A DNA stretch of 64,000 bases from Aeriscardovia sp. (GTDB lineage Bacteria > Actinomycetota > Actinomycetes > Actinomycetales > Bifidobacteriaceae). The notes under the pieces were generated by a model. The model was given only the letters and a program-made list of their open reading frames with translations. It made no database searches and was not told the DNA's origin. Shown piece after piece: positions 44,588-53,894 of this stretch. The DNA is taken from the NCBI GenBank assembly GCA_017405305.1, contig JAFRAT010000007.1, positions 1 through 64,000 of the forward strand, written 5' to 3'. Made by a program: the position numbers and the translations under genes. Each line of letters starts with the position of its first letter. Within the stretch, counting starts at the first letter, position 1.

Positions 44588-44794
44588 CACCACACCATTG
44601 AGGGGGGGGGGAGGCTGATCGGCCACCTGGATGCCCTGACGGCCGCCTGCTACGGGCTGAGGCATGAGGACTATCAAGCCGTGCTCGCCGCGTTCAAAGA
44701 CGGGAGCATCCCCGCAAATGAGAAGAAAACTCGCCTTGAGGCGTTCAACGACATCCTGCTCGATGGATGGCCGCCCGTCGAGGAGACTGAATAG
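44588..44794 (+). pseudogene. C-terminal remnant of a DNA methylase / type II restriction-modification protein
   Basis: The frame read from 44612 gives RLIGHLDALTAACYGLRHED, YQAVLAAFKDGSIPANEK and KTRLEAFNDILLDGWPP, ending at TAG 44792-44794. The LDAL-x-A-x-YGL-x-x-x-DY-x-x-VL-x-x-F pattern is typical of the C-terminus of large N6-adenine methylases of the Eco57I/type IIG kind. No start codon or upstream domains remain. A tract of ten G (44602-44611) marks the left edge, and the same frame is stopped at 44585-44587. It is either a decayed gene end or, less likely, part of a phase-variable gene. Confidence 0.5.
44602..44611 (+). repeat. Homopolymer tract of ten G
   Basis: Ten consecutive G bases, the longest homopolymer in the window, directly before the methylase remnant. 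Such tracts are prone to slippage and also to sequencing error. Confidence 0.7.
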
Positions 44795-45490
44795 AAAAAC
44801 AGCCAGGCGGAATTCAAAAGATCCTCCCGTACTAGGGGCTATGGGCTTTTAGAACTCGGATTCTCGCCGGTTTTCTTCGGCTTCGGCTTCGGGGCATCGC
44901 ATCTGGTAAGAACCGCTCCGCCGCTTTCATACGATACTCCAGGCCTATGCTGCAGCGCACCCATACGATCCGCTTGATCGACGAGCCGATGCCGCTTTCC
45001 GGAAGCAACGAAGGCGAACAGCTCGTACGAGGCGAGCACCCCCACCCAGGTCGCGTGTCTTGGAACGGGGTTCACAGGCTCAGCGCCACCGGTACTTAAG
45101 CTTCGGCGCGGAACTCCCTCTGGCGGCCAGCCGACTCCTACATCGGATCCTCCCAGTCATAAAGCCTTCTACCCATACCAGGATGCCAGAAGCGTCCTCC
45201 ACGCGTGCGAACCACCGCTGGAGCCTCGGTTCCCTGGCACACGCTTCACAGCCTGGTCACAAGGTGCTGATTGGAATCGCGTCAGATGCGCACAGGGCAT
45301 CCCGACGTTCTTTCGAAAGGTTTTCCCCACGCCTCCAGAAGACAACACGGAGCGGAGATTAAATCGAACCCCGCAATCCCTCCCGCGGCGCAACGCCTCA
45401 CCGTCGACTGAAAATCCACAAACAGCCCACAGCTTGAGGGAACGAAGGAGGACAGGCCACTTCCATGGGGGGGCAAGACGAAACGAAAAG
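44795..45490. other. Decayed sequence between methylase remnant and tRNA-Arg
   Basis: About 700 bases with no clear intact gene and less regular codon-position composition than its surroundings. The best candidate is a minus-strand frame at 44839-45075 (78 residues, GVLASYELFAFVASGKRHRL, tail DAPKPKPKKTGENPSS) which has normal codon preference but no start signal; it may be the end of a lost gene. I looked for a copy of the tRNA 3' end that would mark an attachment site and did not find one. Confidence 0.45.
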
Positions 45491-45563
45491 TGCCCCGGAT
45501 GCGATTCGAACGCACGACACCCGCTTTAGGAGAGCGGTGCTCTATCCCCTGAGCTACCGAGGC
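45491..45563 (-). tRNA. tRNA-Arg (anticodon CCU)
   Basis: On the minus strand the 73 bases fold as a complete cloverleaf: acceptor GCCTCGG with CCGGGGC (one U-G pair), D arm with AGCTCAGGGGATAGAGC, anticodon stem CCGCT/AGCGG with loop CTCCTAA (anticodon CCU), T loop TTCGAAT. CCA is not encoded. A TATCAT box at 45576-45581 on the minus strand fits a -10 promoter element about 13 bases upstream. Confidence 0.96.
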
Positions 45564-45701
45564 GTACTAACATGAATGATACACGCGGACCCGACGTGCA
45601 GACGCGGGACGAGGCGTCGGAACGCCGACGTCGGTCGTCCTCGTCCGATTCCGCGCGTGGCCTAGCACCGATGGCACCGGATTCCCCGACAGGAGGACTC
45701 A

Positions 45702-47078
45702 ATGAGCGAACAGCATGGCAACGCCCCGGCGATCGATCGCGCGAGTGGCCGCAAATGGGGCTACAACGTCGATCAAGTGGACGGGTTCCTGGCCCATGCC
45801 CGCGAAAAGTACTCCCAGGCCGAACCGGATCTGACGCAGGACGAGATCCAAACCGCGACTTTCGATCTGGAAAAGGGCGGCTATTCCATCCCACAGGTGG
45901 ATTCCGCTCTGGTCCGCCTCGAGAAAGCCGTCGTTGACAAGCGCACCCAGTGGGACGTGGAGCACCGTGGCGTCCGTGCCTGGATGGCCGACACCCGCGT
46001 GGCCGCCGAGACGCTGCGCCAGCGTGCCGAAGCCCGTCCGGGGGAGCGCTTCACCCCGGCGAAGAAAAAGCAGACAGCGTACGACAAGCGCCAAGTCGAC
46101 CAACTGGTCGACGACGCCTGGCACCGCATCGCATCCGCGGCGCGGCTAGAGACATCGGCGAACCCGCGGAACGCGCAGGACGTCGAGGCAACCGAAGTGT
46201 CGAACGCCGTGTTCACCCAGCGCACGGGTGACAAAGGCTACCGCGAGGATTCCGTCGACGCATACCTCAACAGGGTCGTGCAAGTGCTGACGCGCCTGGA
46301 ATCCGTCAACCGCCTGGGCATCGCCGTTCCATGGGGCGAGAAGCCGGCTCTGACGACCGCTGCCGGCGCCGCGGCTCCGGCTGTCGCGTCGAGAAAGGCG
46401 TCCGCCGCCAAGGACCGGCTGCGGTCATTCGAATCCCGCGCGGTCGAGTCCTCGTCCGAAGCCGCGGACAAGTCGAAGAGCGCCGTCATGCCGGTGGTGA
46501 TCCCGCCAGCGCCGCAGGCCGTCAAGAATCCGCTAGCCACGTCGCAATGCTTAGCGGGCGGCTTCGTCCGGAGTGCGCGCGAAGAACCGCAGGAATCCGC
46601 GGCAAAGCCCGTCGAACGCTTGTCCGCCACGGCAGCCGCTTCCCGGACTGCCGGCGCCGCCGGCATCGCGGGTTTCCCCCGGGATGTCCGCAGCGCTTTC
46701 AGTCCGGCGGAGCCGGAGTCGGCCGCGCCGGCCTGGTCCTCCGATTCCTGGACGTCCCAGTCATCCGAGACGCCCGACAGGGAAGCGGACAGGCCGGTGT
46801 CCCTGACGTCCCTCATCGCGCAGTCCCGCGACCATGAGATGCCGCAGCCGCATCCGCGCCATTCTCTGGACTCGCTGCCGGAGGAGGGCACCGCGCGCAG
46901 TGCGGCCGGGTCCGCCGATTCTGGTTCTGCTGATGCCGGTCCTTCCAAGACGCCGGAGCCGATTGATCCGGACCAGTTTTTCTCCAGGCTGATGGAGTCG
47001 AGTATCATGCCGACTGGCAGCTTCGACATCCCCGATCTGACGTTCCCGGAAGCTAGCGGCGGCGACTCTCAAAAGTAA
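45702..47078 (+). CDS. Protein with repeated DivIVA-type motifs
   Basis: A 458-residue soluble protein. Its first 200 residues hold four copies of the membrane-binding DivIVA signature (G/A)Y-x4-VD-x2-(L/V): GYNVDQVDGFL (20-30), GYSIPQVDSAL (60-70), AYDKRQVDQLV (126-136) and GYREDSVDAYL (179-189). Residues ~200-430 are disordered, rich in Ser, Ala, Pro and Glu; the C-terminus (DPDQFFSRLMESSIMPTGSF) is more ordered. It probably recognises the cell pole or septum or scaffolds envelope growth, by analogy with DivIVA. The ATG follows AGGAGG by five bases. A separate canonical DivIVA is encoded at 57437. Confidence 0.82.
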   Translation: MSEQHGNAPAIDRASGRKWGYNVDQVDGFLAHAREKYSQAEPDLTQDEIQTATFDLEKGGYSIPQVDSALVRLEKAVVDKRTQWDVEHRGVRAWMADTRVAAETLRQRAEARPGERFTPAKKKQTAYDKRQVDQLVDDAWHRIASAARLETSANPRNAQDVEATEVSNAVFTQRTGDKGYREDSVDAYLNRVVQVLTRLESVNRLGIAVPWGEKPALTTAAGAAAPAVASRKASAAKDRLRSFESRAVESSSEAADKSKSAVMPVVIPPAPQAVKNPLATSQCLAGGFVRSAREEPQESAAKPVERLSATAAASRTAGAAGIAGFPRDVRSAFSPAEPESAAPAWSSDSWTSQSSETPDREADRPVSLTSLIAQSRDHEMPQPHPRHSLDSLPEEGTARSAAGSADSGSADAGPSKTPEPIDPDQFFSRLMESSIMPTGSFDIPDLTFPEASGGDSQK

Positions 47079-47197
47079 ATGCGGTACAGTGCATCAGTCG
47101 GCAGCCGGAAGCGGAATCCGACGACAGTCGGTTGATCGAATGATCAGCCATTGGTTCAAAAGGCGGGAAGCCGAAGCGGCGCAGGCCGGGACAGGAC

Positions 47198-48952
47198 GTG
47201 ATCAGGAGCATGGCAAAGCAACGGACAGCGCGGAAATTCCAGCATCGCTGGTCCTATCGCACCCGGCTCCTCGCCAGCATCCCCGTTTTCCTGGTCCTCA
47301 TCGGCATCCTCACCTTCGCGTCGAGTCTGTCAGCCGTGCCGTGGAGCGACCAGCCGATGAACCGCACCATCCAGACCATGACCAGCAACACCGCCGTCGA
47401 CATGGTCCCGACTGCGTCCTCCCTGCAGTGCGACCAGAACGAGTCGCCGACCGATCAGAACGGCCTGTGCGCGGTATCGCTCTCTGCAGGCGTGTACAAG
47501 GTAGCCACGAGGATGCTGTCCTTCGAAGCCACGGAGTCCGGCACGCACGACACGCAGCTGATCCATCTCCTTCTCCACTACCCGGTGGGCGACCACGGCT
47601 CGATGCCGGGCATCATCTTCATCTCCGGCGCGGGCACGGGTTCCGCCACCGGCGCTTACCAGGACCAGGCTGATTACTTCGCATCCGCTGGGTTCATGGC
47701 CGCCACCGTCGACAAGCCCGTGTGGAACACGACCGCCATCTCCCGCAACTACCCGGCCATGGCCAAGGTCTACGACCACGCCATCCAGCTGATGAGCGAG
47801 CAGCCGGGCGTCGACGCGAACAAGATCGGCATCCACATCGACTCCGAGTCCGGCTGGATCGACCCCTACATGCAGGACTTCGACCACAAGATCGCGTTCC
47901 AGATCCTGGCCTCGCCGATGCTCTTCGAGCCGCGCGAAGCCGCCGCGTTCTTCGTGGCCCAGGACTTCTCCATCACCGGCGCGAACCCCGGCTACCAGGC
48001 CATGGTCCGCAAGGTGTTCAGCGCCAACTTCGATATGTTCGGCTTGACGAACGCCAACATCAATCCCTTCAACAACCGGACTTTTTCCATCCCGACGTTC
48101 CTGGCGTACGGCTCGCGCGACGTGCTCACCAGCCAGGTCGACGGCATGATGAAAATCATGGAGATGGCCCAGAAGTCCGGCAACGAGAACTTCGTCCTGC
48201 GTGACTACCCCTTCGCCGACCACATCCTGCGTCTGGGCGACGCTGCCGCCGGCGACACGATCCTGGCTGATCATTACCTCCAGGAAGCGCTCGAATGGAG
48301 CGCAGGCATTGTTAAAGGCTACAAGCAGATGGCGCCGAAAGTCGCCGGCCATGACGTCTACCAGTCCATCGGACTGCCGAAGATCCACGCCACCAAGGCC
48401 GGGACGCTCTACTTCGTCATCCTGCACTGCCTGCTGCTGCTCATGATCCTCGTGTCCTTGGCGTTCTCCGTCATCGTCCTCGTCAAGAAAATCGTGGCAC
48501 TCGTCAAACACCGCGACACTCCCGTGGCCTTTGCCAGCGGCTTCGGCAAGGTCATGCTCTTCATGATCCTCGTCACCGTGTTCGCGTTCCTGCTGTTCAT
48601 CGCCGCCGTCGCCCAAATCATTTGGAGGGTCTCGTGCCTGGGATGGGGAGCGGCACCGATCCAGCCGGCCGGCATGATCTACTGGAGCTGGTACGTCGTC
48701 CAAATCGCCTGCGCCATCGTCGTATGGACATGGGCGCGCGTGCTTGTCAACCTCGTCGAAGCCGGCGCCGATCGCGGTTGGTTCCACTGGTTCAAGCGCC
48801 TAGCACGCGAGCCAGTCGAACCCGTGGCCAAAGGCCGCCAAGAACCATTCTTCGCCACCACGAGGCTAGGACTGGCATACTTCATCGTCCTGACAGCCAC
48901 CATGCTGCTCATCCTGCTGTTCTTCGCCTTCTGGGGACTCTTCCAATACTAA
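47198..48952 (+). CDS. Membrane-anchored alpha/beta-hydrolase-like protein
   Basis: A 584-residue protein: basic N-terminus, a membrane segment (~27-48), an extracellular hydrolase-like domain (~75-390), then four membrane segments (~400-430, ~455-485, ~500-525, ~555-580). The hydrolase part has the oxyanion-type strand PGIIFISGAGTGSATG, a nucleophile-like IGIHIDSESGW that departs from GxSxG, an acid-like FLAYGSRDVLT and a His in YPFADHILRLGD. It is therefore likely an extracytoplasmic esterase or peptidase, but activity is unproven. GTG 47198 or ATG 47210 are both possible starts. It ends one base before recO. Confidence 0.72.
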   Translation: MIRSMAKQRTARKFQHRWSYRTRLLASIPVFLVLIGILTFASSLSAVPWSDQPMNRTIQTMTSNTAVDMVPTASSLQCDQNESPTDQNGLCAVSLSAGVYKVATRMLSFEATESGTHDTQLIHLLLHYPVGDHGSMPGIIFISGAGTGSATGAYQDQADYFASAGFMAATVDKPVWNTTAISRNYPAMAKVYDHAIQLMSEQPGVDANKIGIHIDSESGWIDPYMQDFDHKIAFQILASPMLFEPREAAAFFVAQDFSITGANPGYQAMVRKVFSANFDMFGLTNANINPFNNRTFSIPTFLAYGSRDVLTSQVDGMMKIMEMAQKSGNENFVLRDYPFADHILRLGDAAAGDTILADHYLQEALEWSAGIVKGYKQMAPKVAGHDVYQSIGLPKIHATKAGTLYFVILHCLLLLMILVSLAFSVIVLVKKIVALVKHRDTPVAFASGFGKVMLFMILVTVFAFLLFIAAVAQIIWRVSCLGWGAAPIQPAGMIYWSWYVVQIACAIVVWTWARVLVNLVEAGADRGWFHWFKRLAREPVEPVAKGRQEPFFATTRLGLAYFIVLTATMLLILLFFAFWGLFQY

Positions 48953-48953
48953 A

Positions 48954-49679
48954 ATGCCCCTGTACAGCGACGAAGGCATCGTCCTCAGGACCGCGAAACT
49001 TGGCGAAACCGACCGCATTATTACCCTGCTGACGCGCAACCACGGCAAAGTACGGGCCGTCGCCTCCGGAGCGCGGCGCGTCAAATCCCGCTTTGGCGCG
49101 CGGCTGGAACCCTTCATGCGCGACAGCGTCCTATGCGCCACCGGACGAAGCCTCGACCACGTATCCCAAGCCGTATGCACCGGAGCCTACGCCCGACCCA
49201 TCACCGCTGACTACGGATCATATCTTGCCGCGTCAGCCATGTGCGAAACAACTGACAAGCTCCTTGACACGGAGCACGAACCCGCTCCGGCGCACTACCA
49301 GCTCCTGCTCGGCGCCCTCATCGCTCTGGCGCAACGGCGCCACCAGCCTTGGCAGATAGGCGAGTCCTACGTGCTGCGCGCGATGACGCTCGCCGGCTGG
49401 CGCCCGCGGCTGTCGTCCTGCGTCGTGTGCGGCAGAGCCGACGGTCTAACATCGTTCTCCGTGCGCCTGGGCGGTGCTTTGTGCCGGTCCGACCGCGCGG
49501 CCGGCGCCGTTGAATTAACGGAGGCCCAGTTCGTGCAACTGCAGGCCCTGTCCCTTGGCGACTGGGATCGGTGCGGTGGCAGACGCGACGCATGTGTGGC
49601 GGCATTGGTGGAGGAGTGGGCACAGTACTATCTAGAGCGACCGCTGTGGTCCTTGCGATTGCTAGATTATGAAACATGA
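48954..49679 (+). CDS. recO: DNA repair protein RecO
   Basis: Recombination mediator that loads RecA with RecR at gaps. The 241 residues start with the family's OB-fold sequence (YSDEGIVLRTAKLGETDRII, GKVRAVASGARRVKSRFG), followed by a helical domain and a zinc-like site (CVVCGRADG ... GALC). It overlaps uppS by four bases (ATGA); the recO-uppS pair is common in Actinobacteria. Confidence 0.94.
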   Translation: MPLYSDEGIVLRTAKLGETDRIITLLTRNHGKVRAVASGARRVKSRFGARLEPFMRDSVLCATGRSLDHVSQAVCTGAYARPITADYGSYLAASAMCETTDKLLDTEHEPAPAHYQLLLGALIALAQRRHQPWQIGESYVLRAMTLAGWRPRLSSCVVCGRADGLTSFSVRLGGALCRSDRAAGAVELTEAQFVQLQALSLGDWDRCGGRRDACVAALVEEWAQYYLERPLWSLRLLDYET

Positions 49680-50461
49680 GCTTTGAGAACGTCGATTACA
49701 CGTCGTTGAGCGTCCCTGCGGCACCTTTCTCCGATCCGTCGATTATCCCGCATTTCCCGGCCGGCAAGGTGCCTTGCCACGTCGGCGTCATCATGGACGG
49801 TAACGGTCGTTGGGCCAAGCAGCGCGGCCTGATCCGCACTGAGGGCCACAAAGCCGCCGAACCGGTCGTCTTCGACACCATCGCTGGCGCCATCGAAGCG
49901 GGCGTGCGCTACCTGACCCTGTACACGTTCTCGACGGAAAACTGGAACCGCTCGCCTTTCGAGGTGCGTTTCCTTATGGGTTTCTCGCGCGACATCATCC
50001 ACCGCCGCGTCGGTCAGATGAACGACTGGGGAGTGCGCGTGCGTTGGGCCGGCCGCCGCCCGCGCCTGTGGAAATCCGTCATCGACGAGCTGGACGACGC
50101 AATGGAGAAGACGAAAAACAACAAGACCATCGACGTCGTGTTCGCCATCAACTACGGTGGGCGCGCCGAGATCGCCGACGCGGCCGCGGCCATCGCCAAG
50201 AAAGTGCGCGACGGCCGGATCTCCGGCGACCGCGTGACCGAAAAGATGTTCCAGGAGCACCTCTACAACCCCGACATCCCGAACGTCGACCTGGTGGTGC
50301 GCACGTCCGGCGAGATGCGCACGAGCAACTTCCTGCCATGGGAGGCCGCCTACGCCGAGCTTGATTTCGAGCCGGAGCTGTGGCCGGACTGCGGTCGCCA
50401 GATCCTGTGGCGCGCCATCGGCAAATACGCCCAGCGCGGCCGCCGCTTCGGCAAGGCCTGA
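49676..50461 (+). CDS. uppS: Isoprenyl transferase (undecaprenyl/decaprenyl diphosphate synthase, cis type)
   Basis: Makes the long-chain polyprenyl diphosphate carrier for cell-wall synthesis by adding isopentenyl units in cis. The 261 residues have the catalytic Asp 41 in IMDGNGRWAKQRG, the TLYTFSTENWNRS segment, and the C-terminal pyrophosphate-binding region VVRTSGEMRTSNFLPWEAAY and ELDFEPELWPD. In RTSGEMRTSNF the usual Leu-Arg-Leu-Ser is Met-Arg-Thr-Ser, a minor change. The start overlaps the recO stop. Confidence 0.96.
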   Translation: MSFENVDYTSLSVPAAPFSDPSIIPHFPAGKVPCHVGVIMDGNGRWAKQRGLIRTEGHKAAEPVVFDTIAGAIEAGVRYLTLYTFSTENWNRSPFEVRFLMGFSRDIIHRRVGQMNDWGVRVRWAGRRPRLWKSVIDELDDAMEKTKNNKTIDVVFAINYGGRAEIADAAAAIAKKVRDGRISGDRVTEKMFQEHLYNPDIPNVDLVVRTSGEMRTSNFLPWEAAYAELDFEPELWPDCGRQILWRAIGKYAQRGRRFGKA

Positions 50462-50587
50462 GCATTGCTGGGCCTGACTCGGCATCGTTTTCATCGGCGG
50501 TCCCTCTGCCCTTCGCTAACGCGATGCAGTACCCTGGCCGTGGTTGGTTTTCCGTGATTGACAATCACCCGAGAAAGAAGGACCAAA

Positions 50588-52192
50588 ATGGCTGACACCG
50601 AGAACACGCCCGCCGTCCAGAACGCTAGCGCCGCCGGACAGGCGGCCGCCAAGAAGGATCCGACCGTCGTCCTGCCGGAGGACCTCCCGCAAGATTCAGC
50701 GCACACCACCCGCCACACGTGGTCGCACGGCGGCACCACCGTCGACTATGACGCCACTGTCGGCACCATCCGCATCGACACGCCGAAAGTGAAGCCGGCG
50801 GCGAGCATCTTCTACTCGATGTTCGCGGCGGTCGACGCCGACGGTAAAACGGACCCGACCCGTCCGGTGACCTTTGTCTTCAACGGCGGCCCAGGCTCAT
50901 CCTCCACGTTCCTCATGATGGGTTCCTTCGGCCCCAAGCGCATCGGCCGCGAGGATCTGTCGTCCGGCAAGGGTGCCCCCTACACGCTGCTCGACAACAA
51001 CGAGTACTGCCTGTTGCCGATGTCCGACATTGTTTTCATCGACGCCGCGGGCGCCGGTTTCTCCAAGATCGCCGACAAGGCGAAGGCCGAGCTGTGGAGC
51101 GTCGACGGCGACGTGGCCGGCTTCAGCCAGTTCATCCAGCGCTGGTGCACCAAGTACGGCCGCTGGAACTCCCCGAAATACCTCTTCGGCGAGTCCTACG
51201 GCACCACCCGCGGCTCGCTGCTGACCCTGCGCATGCAACAGGACGGCGTCGCCCTGACCGGCGCGACGCTCATCAGCAACATCCTGGACTACGCCTATAG
51301 CTTCGACGTCAACGACCAGTACTACGTCGGCTACATGCCGACGTACGCCATGATTTCGCAGTTCCACGGCAAGTCCGGCGGCGGCGAATCCGTCAAAGAG
51401 CACGCGATGAAGGCCCGCGTCTTCGCAGAGGCCTACCGCCAGGCCCTCAGCCGCGGCGACAGCCTCGACGGCGCGTCCCGCAGAAACGTCGCGGTCGCGT
51501 ACTCGAAACTCACCGGCCTGCCGGAGAGCTACGTCGACGAGTCCAACTTGCGCATCCCGGACAGCCGCTACCGCAAGCAGGTCCTGCATGACGAAGGCAA
51601 GATCGTCGGCCGCTACGACGGCCGCGTCGCCGGCTACGACCTCGATCCGGCCAGCGACGACGAGACCTTCGTCGTCGACGACGCCTGGCTGAGTCCGGAG
51701 TACGAGGCGCTTGGCAACGAGTATCTGCGCACGGAACTCGGCTACGAGACCAGCGAGGACCGCGTCGCCTTTGCGCCGTTCGACTGGACAACGACCGAGC
51801 CAGGCAAGGGTTGGGTCTGGACCCATAAGACGCCGTACCATATGAAAGCCGATGAGTGGGGCTACATGCCGTTCCCGAACACGCTGGGCGACCTGGCGAC
51901 CGCGATCGTCCAGGAGCCGCAGCTCAAGGTGCTCATCGGCAACGGCTACTACGACCTGGCCACGCCGTTCTTCCAGACCGAGTACGACATCCAGCACCTG
52001 GCTCTGCCGAAGGCCCTGCGCAAAAACATCGCGCTGACCTACTACGAGTCCGGCCACATGGTCTACACCGCTCCGAAGGCGCTGGACAAGCTGTTCCACG
52101 ACATGACCCGGTTCTACGCGGCCAAGACCCCGGACGAGGTGGCGGAGCTCGACGAGCGCGAGGCGATGCCTGACCTCCTGCTCGGTCTCTGA
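50588..52192 (+). CDS. S10-family serine carboxypeptidase-like protein, apparently cytosolic
   Basis: A 534-residue alpha/beta-hydrolase of the serine carboxypeptidase (S10) family. The triad is visible: S203 in [11 protein letters not shown]456 in [11 protein letters not shown] and H490 in ESGHMVYT; the oxyanion strand is FNGGPGSSS. There is no signal peptide or membrane segment; the N-terminus is Ala/Asp/Thr-rich and hydrophilic, so the enzyme is probably cytosolic and may trim peptides. ATG after AAGGA. It stands alone, with its own terminator. Confidence 0.9.
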   Translation: MADTENTPAVQNASAAGQAAAKKDPTVVLPEDLPQDSAHTTRHTWSHGGTTVDYDATVGTIRIDTPKVKPAASIFYSMFAAVDADGKTDPTRPVTFVFNGGPGSSSTFLMMGSFGPKRIGREDLSSGKGAPYTLLDNNEYCLLPMSDIVFIDAAGAGFSKIADKAKAELWSVDGDVAGFSQFIQRWCTKYGRWNSPKYLFGESYGTTRGSLLTLRMQQDGVALTGATLISNILDYAYSFDVNDQYYVGYMPTYAMISQFHGKSGGGESVKEHAMKARVFAEAYRQALSRGDSLDGASRRNVAVAYSKLTGLPESYVDESNLRIPDSRYRKQVLHDEGKIVGRYDGRVAGYDLDPASDDETFVVDDAWLSPEYEALGNEYLRTELGYETSEDRVAFAPFDWTTTEPGKGWVWTHKTPYHMKADEWGYMPFPNTLGDLATAIVQEPQLKVLIGNGYYDLATPFFQTEYDIQHLALPKALRKNIALTYYESGHMVYTAPKALDKLFHDMTRFYAAKTPDEVAELDEREAMPDLLLGL

Positions 52193-52221
52193 GCCAGTTC
52201 CCGGTCTACGGCCGAGCAGGC

Positions 52222-52266
52222 AAGGGCCAGCGTTCCCGTTGGAAGGAGCGCCGGCCCTTTCGTTTT
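52222..52266 (+). terminator. Rho-independent terminator after the S10 peptidase gene
   Basis: AAGGGCC-A-GCG pairs with GCGCCGGCCCTT, followed by TCGTTTT. It lies about 30 bases after the stop. Confidence 0.75.
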
Positions 52267-52373
52267 CCTGCGTCGCAGGCGCGGGTCCGCCGCCATCGCC
52301 GGACGCCCTGGCGCTGTCTGAAGTCGTCAGTAAAATAGGCGCGCATAAGTGCTTTCCAATGAAAGGTTTTGTT

Positions 52374-53891
52374 GTGGCAGAATCGAAGCTCGATGCGGTC
52401 ATCTCCCTGGCCAAGCGCAGGGGATTCGTCTTTCCGGCTGGCGAGATCTACGGCGGAACTCGTTCCGCATGGGACTACGGCCCGCTGGGCGTCGCGCTGA
52501 AGGACAATATCAAGCATGAATGGTGGCGCTCCATGGTCACCACCCGCAGCGACGTCGAAGGTGTGGACACCTCCATCATCCTTCCTCCGGAGGTCTGGGT
52601 CGCGTCCGGCCACGTCAAGGTCTTCAACGATCCGCTGATTGAATGCCTGTCCTGCCACAAGCGCTTCCGTGCCGATACGCTGGAAGAGGCCTTCGCTAAC
52701 AAACGCGGCCGTCAGCCCAGCGGCCTCGAAGAGATCAGCTGCCCGGCCTGCGGCGTCAAGGGCAGCTGGACGGAACCGCGCGACTTCAATATGATGCTCC
52801 GCACCAACCTCGGCCCGGTCGAGGACGACCACAGCCTGCACTATCTGCGTCCGGAGACAGCTCAGGGCATCTTCGTCGACTTCCAGCAGGTACTGAACTC
52901 CTCCCGCGAAAAGCCGCCGTTCGGCATCGCCAACATGGGCAAGTCGTTCCGCAACGAGATCACGCCGGGCAATTTCATCTTCCGCACCCGCGAGTTCGAG
53001 CAGATGGAGATGGAGTTCTTCGTCGTGCCTGGCACCGACGAAGAGTGGCACCAGTACTGGATCGACACCCGTACCCGCTGGTATACCGACCTGGGCATCA
53101 AAAAGGAGAACCTGCGCCACTACGAGCATCCGAAGGCGAAGCTCGCGCACTACTCCAAGCGCACCGTCGACATCGAGTACCGCTTCGGCTTCGAGGGTTC
53201 CAACTGGGGCGAGCTGGAAGGCATCGCCAACCGCACCGACTTCGATCTCAAAGCCCACTCTGAGCATTCCGGCAAGGACCTCAGCTACTTCGACCAGGTC
53301 ACCGGCCAGCGCTACCTGCCGTACGTCATCGAGCCGGCGGCCGGCCTGACCCGCTCGCTCATGGCCTTCCTCGTAGACGCCTACGACGTCGACGAGGCAC
53401 CGAACACCAAAGGCGGCGTCGATCGCCGCACCGTGCTGCGCCTTGACCCGCGCCTCGCCCCGGTCAAGGCCGCCGTCCTGCCGCTGAGCAAGAAAGAGCC
53501 GCTGCAGTCCATCGCCCGTGACCTGGCCGCCGATCTGCGCGAACAGGACTGGAACATCGACTTCGACATGGCCGGCGCCATCGGCCGCCGCTACCGCCGC
53601 GAGGACGAGATTGGCACGCCGCTGTGCATCACCGTCGACTTCGACACCGCCGAGGATCACTCCGTCACCGTCCGCGACCGAGACACGATGAACCAGGAGC
53701 GCGTCAACGTCGATCAAGTCGTCAATTACGTCCGCGATCACATCACCTCCAAGCGCACCAAGCACGCGATGGGTCCGGCATCCGTCGTCGGCTCGGCCGC
53801 GGCCGATGGCGCGACCGACATCGCCAAGGAGGAGGGCATCGACCTGTCCGCTCCGGTCGACGTGATCGAAGCCACCGGCGACGAGGCTTGA
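52374..53891 (+). CDS. glyS: Glycyl-tRNA synthetase, homodimeric type
   Basis: Charges tRNA-Gly. The 505-residue class II enzyme is the single-chain (alpha2) type found in Actinobacteria, archaea and eukaryotes, and not the alpha2beta2 type. Seen are the start [20 protein letters not shown], a zinc-like insertion (CLSCHKRF ... CPACGVKG), the motif-2 region [18 protein letters not shown] and the motif-3 region [13 protein letters not shown]. The GTG at 52374 is chosen, seven bases after AAAGG; an ATG at 52359 would add five residues without a ribosome site. A TAAAAT hexamer at 52331-52336 may be its -10 box. dusB follows. Confidence 0.94.
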   Translation: MAESKLDAVISLAKRRGFVFPAGEIYGGTRSAWDYGPLGVALKDNIKHEWWRSMVTTRSDVEGVDTSIILPPEVWVASGHVKVFNDPLIECLSCHKRFRADTLEEAFANKRGRQPSGLEEISCPACGVKGSWTEPRDFNMMLRTNLGPVEDDHSLHYLRPETAQGIFVDFQQVLNSSREKPPFGIANMGKSFRNEITPGNFIFRTREFEQMEMEFFVVPGTDEEWHQYWIDTRTRWYTDLGIKKENLRHYEHPKAKLAHYSKRTVDIEYRFGFEGSNWGELEGIANRTDFDLKAHSEHSGKDLSYFDQVTGQRYLPYVIEPAAGLTRSLMAFLVDAYDVDEAPNTKGGVDRRTVLRLDPRLAPVKAAVLPLSKKEPLQSIARDLAADLREQDWNIDFDMAGAIGRRYRREDEIGTPLCITVDFDTAEDHSVTVRDRDTMNQERVNVDQVVNYVRDHITSKRTKHAMGPASVVGSAAADGATDIAKEEGIDLSAPVDVIEATGDEA

Positions 53892-53894
53892 TTC

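Noticed and set aside
44795-45490. Attachment-site duplication of the tRNA-Arg 3' end
   Set aside because: I searched by eye for a second copy of the T-arm/acceptor sequence within the region and found none; the insertion idea rests on position only.
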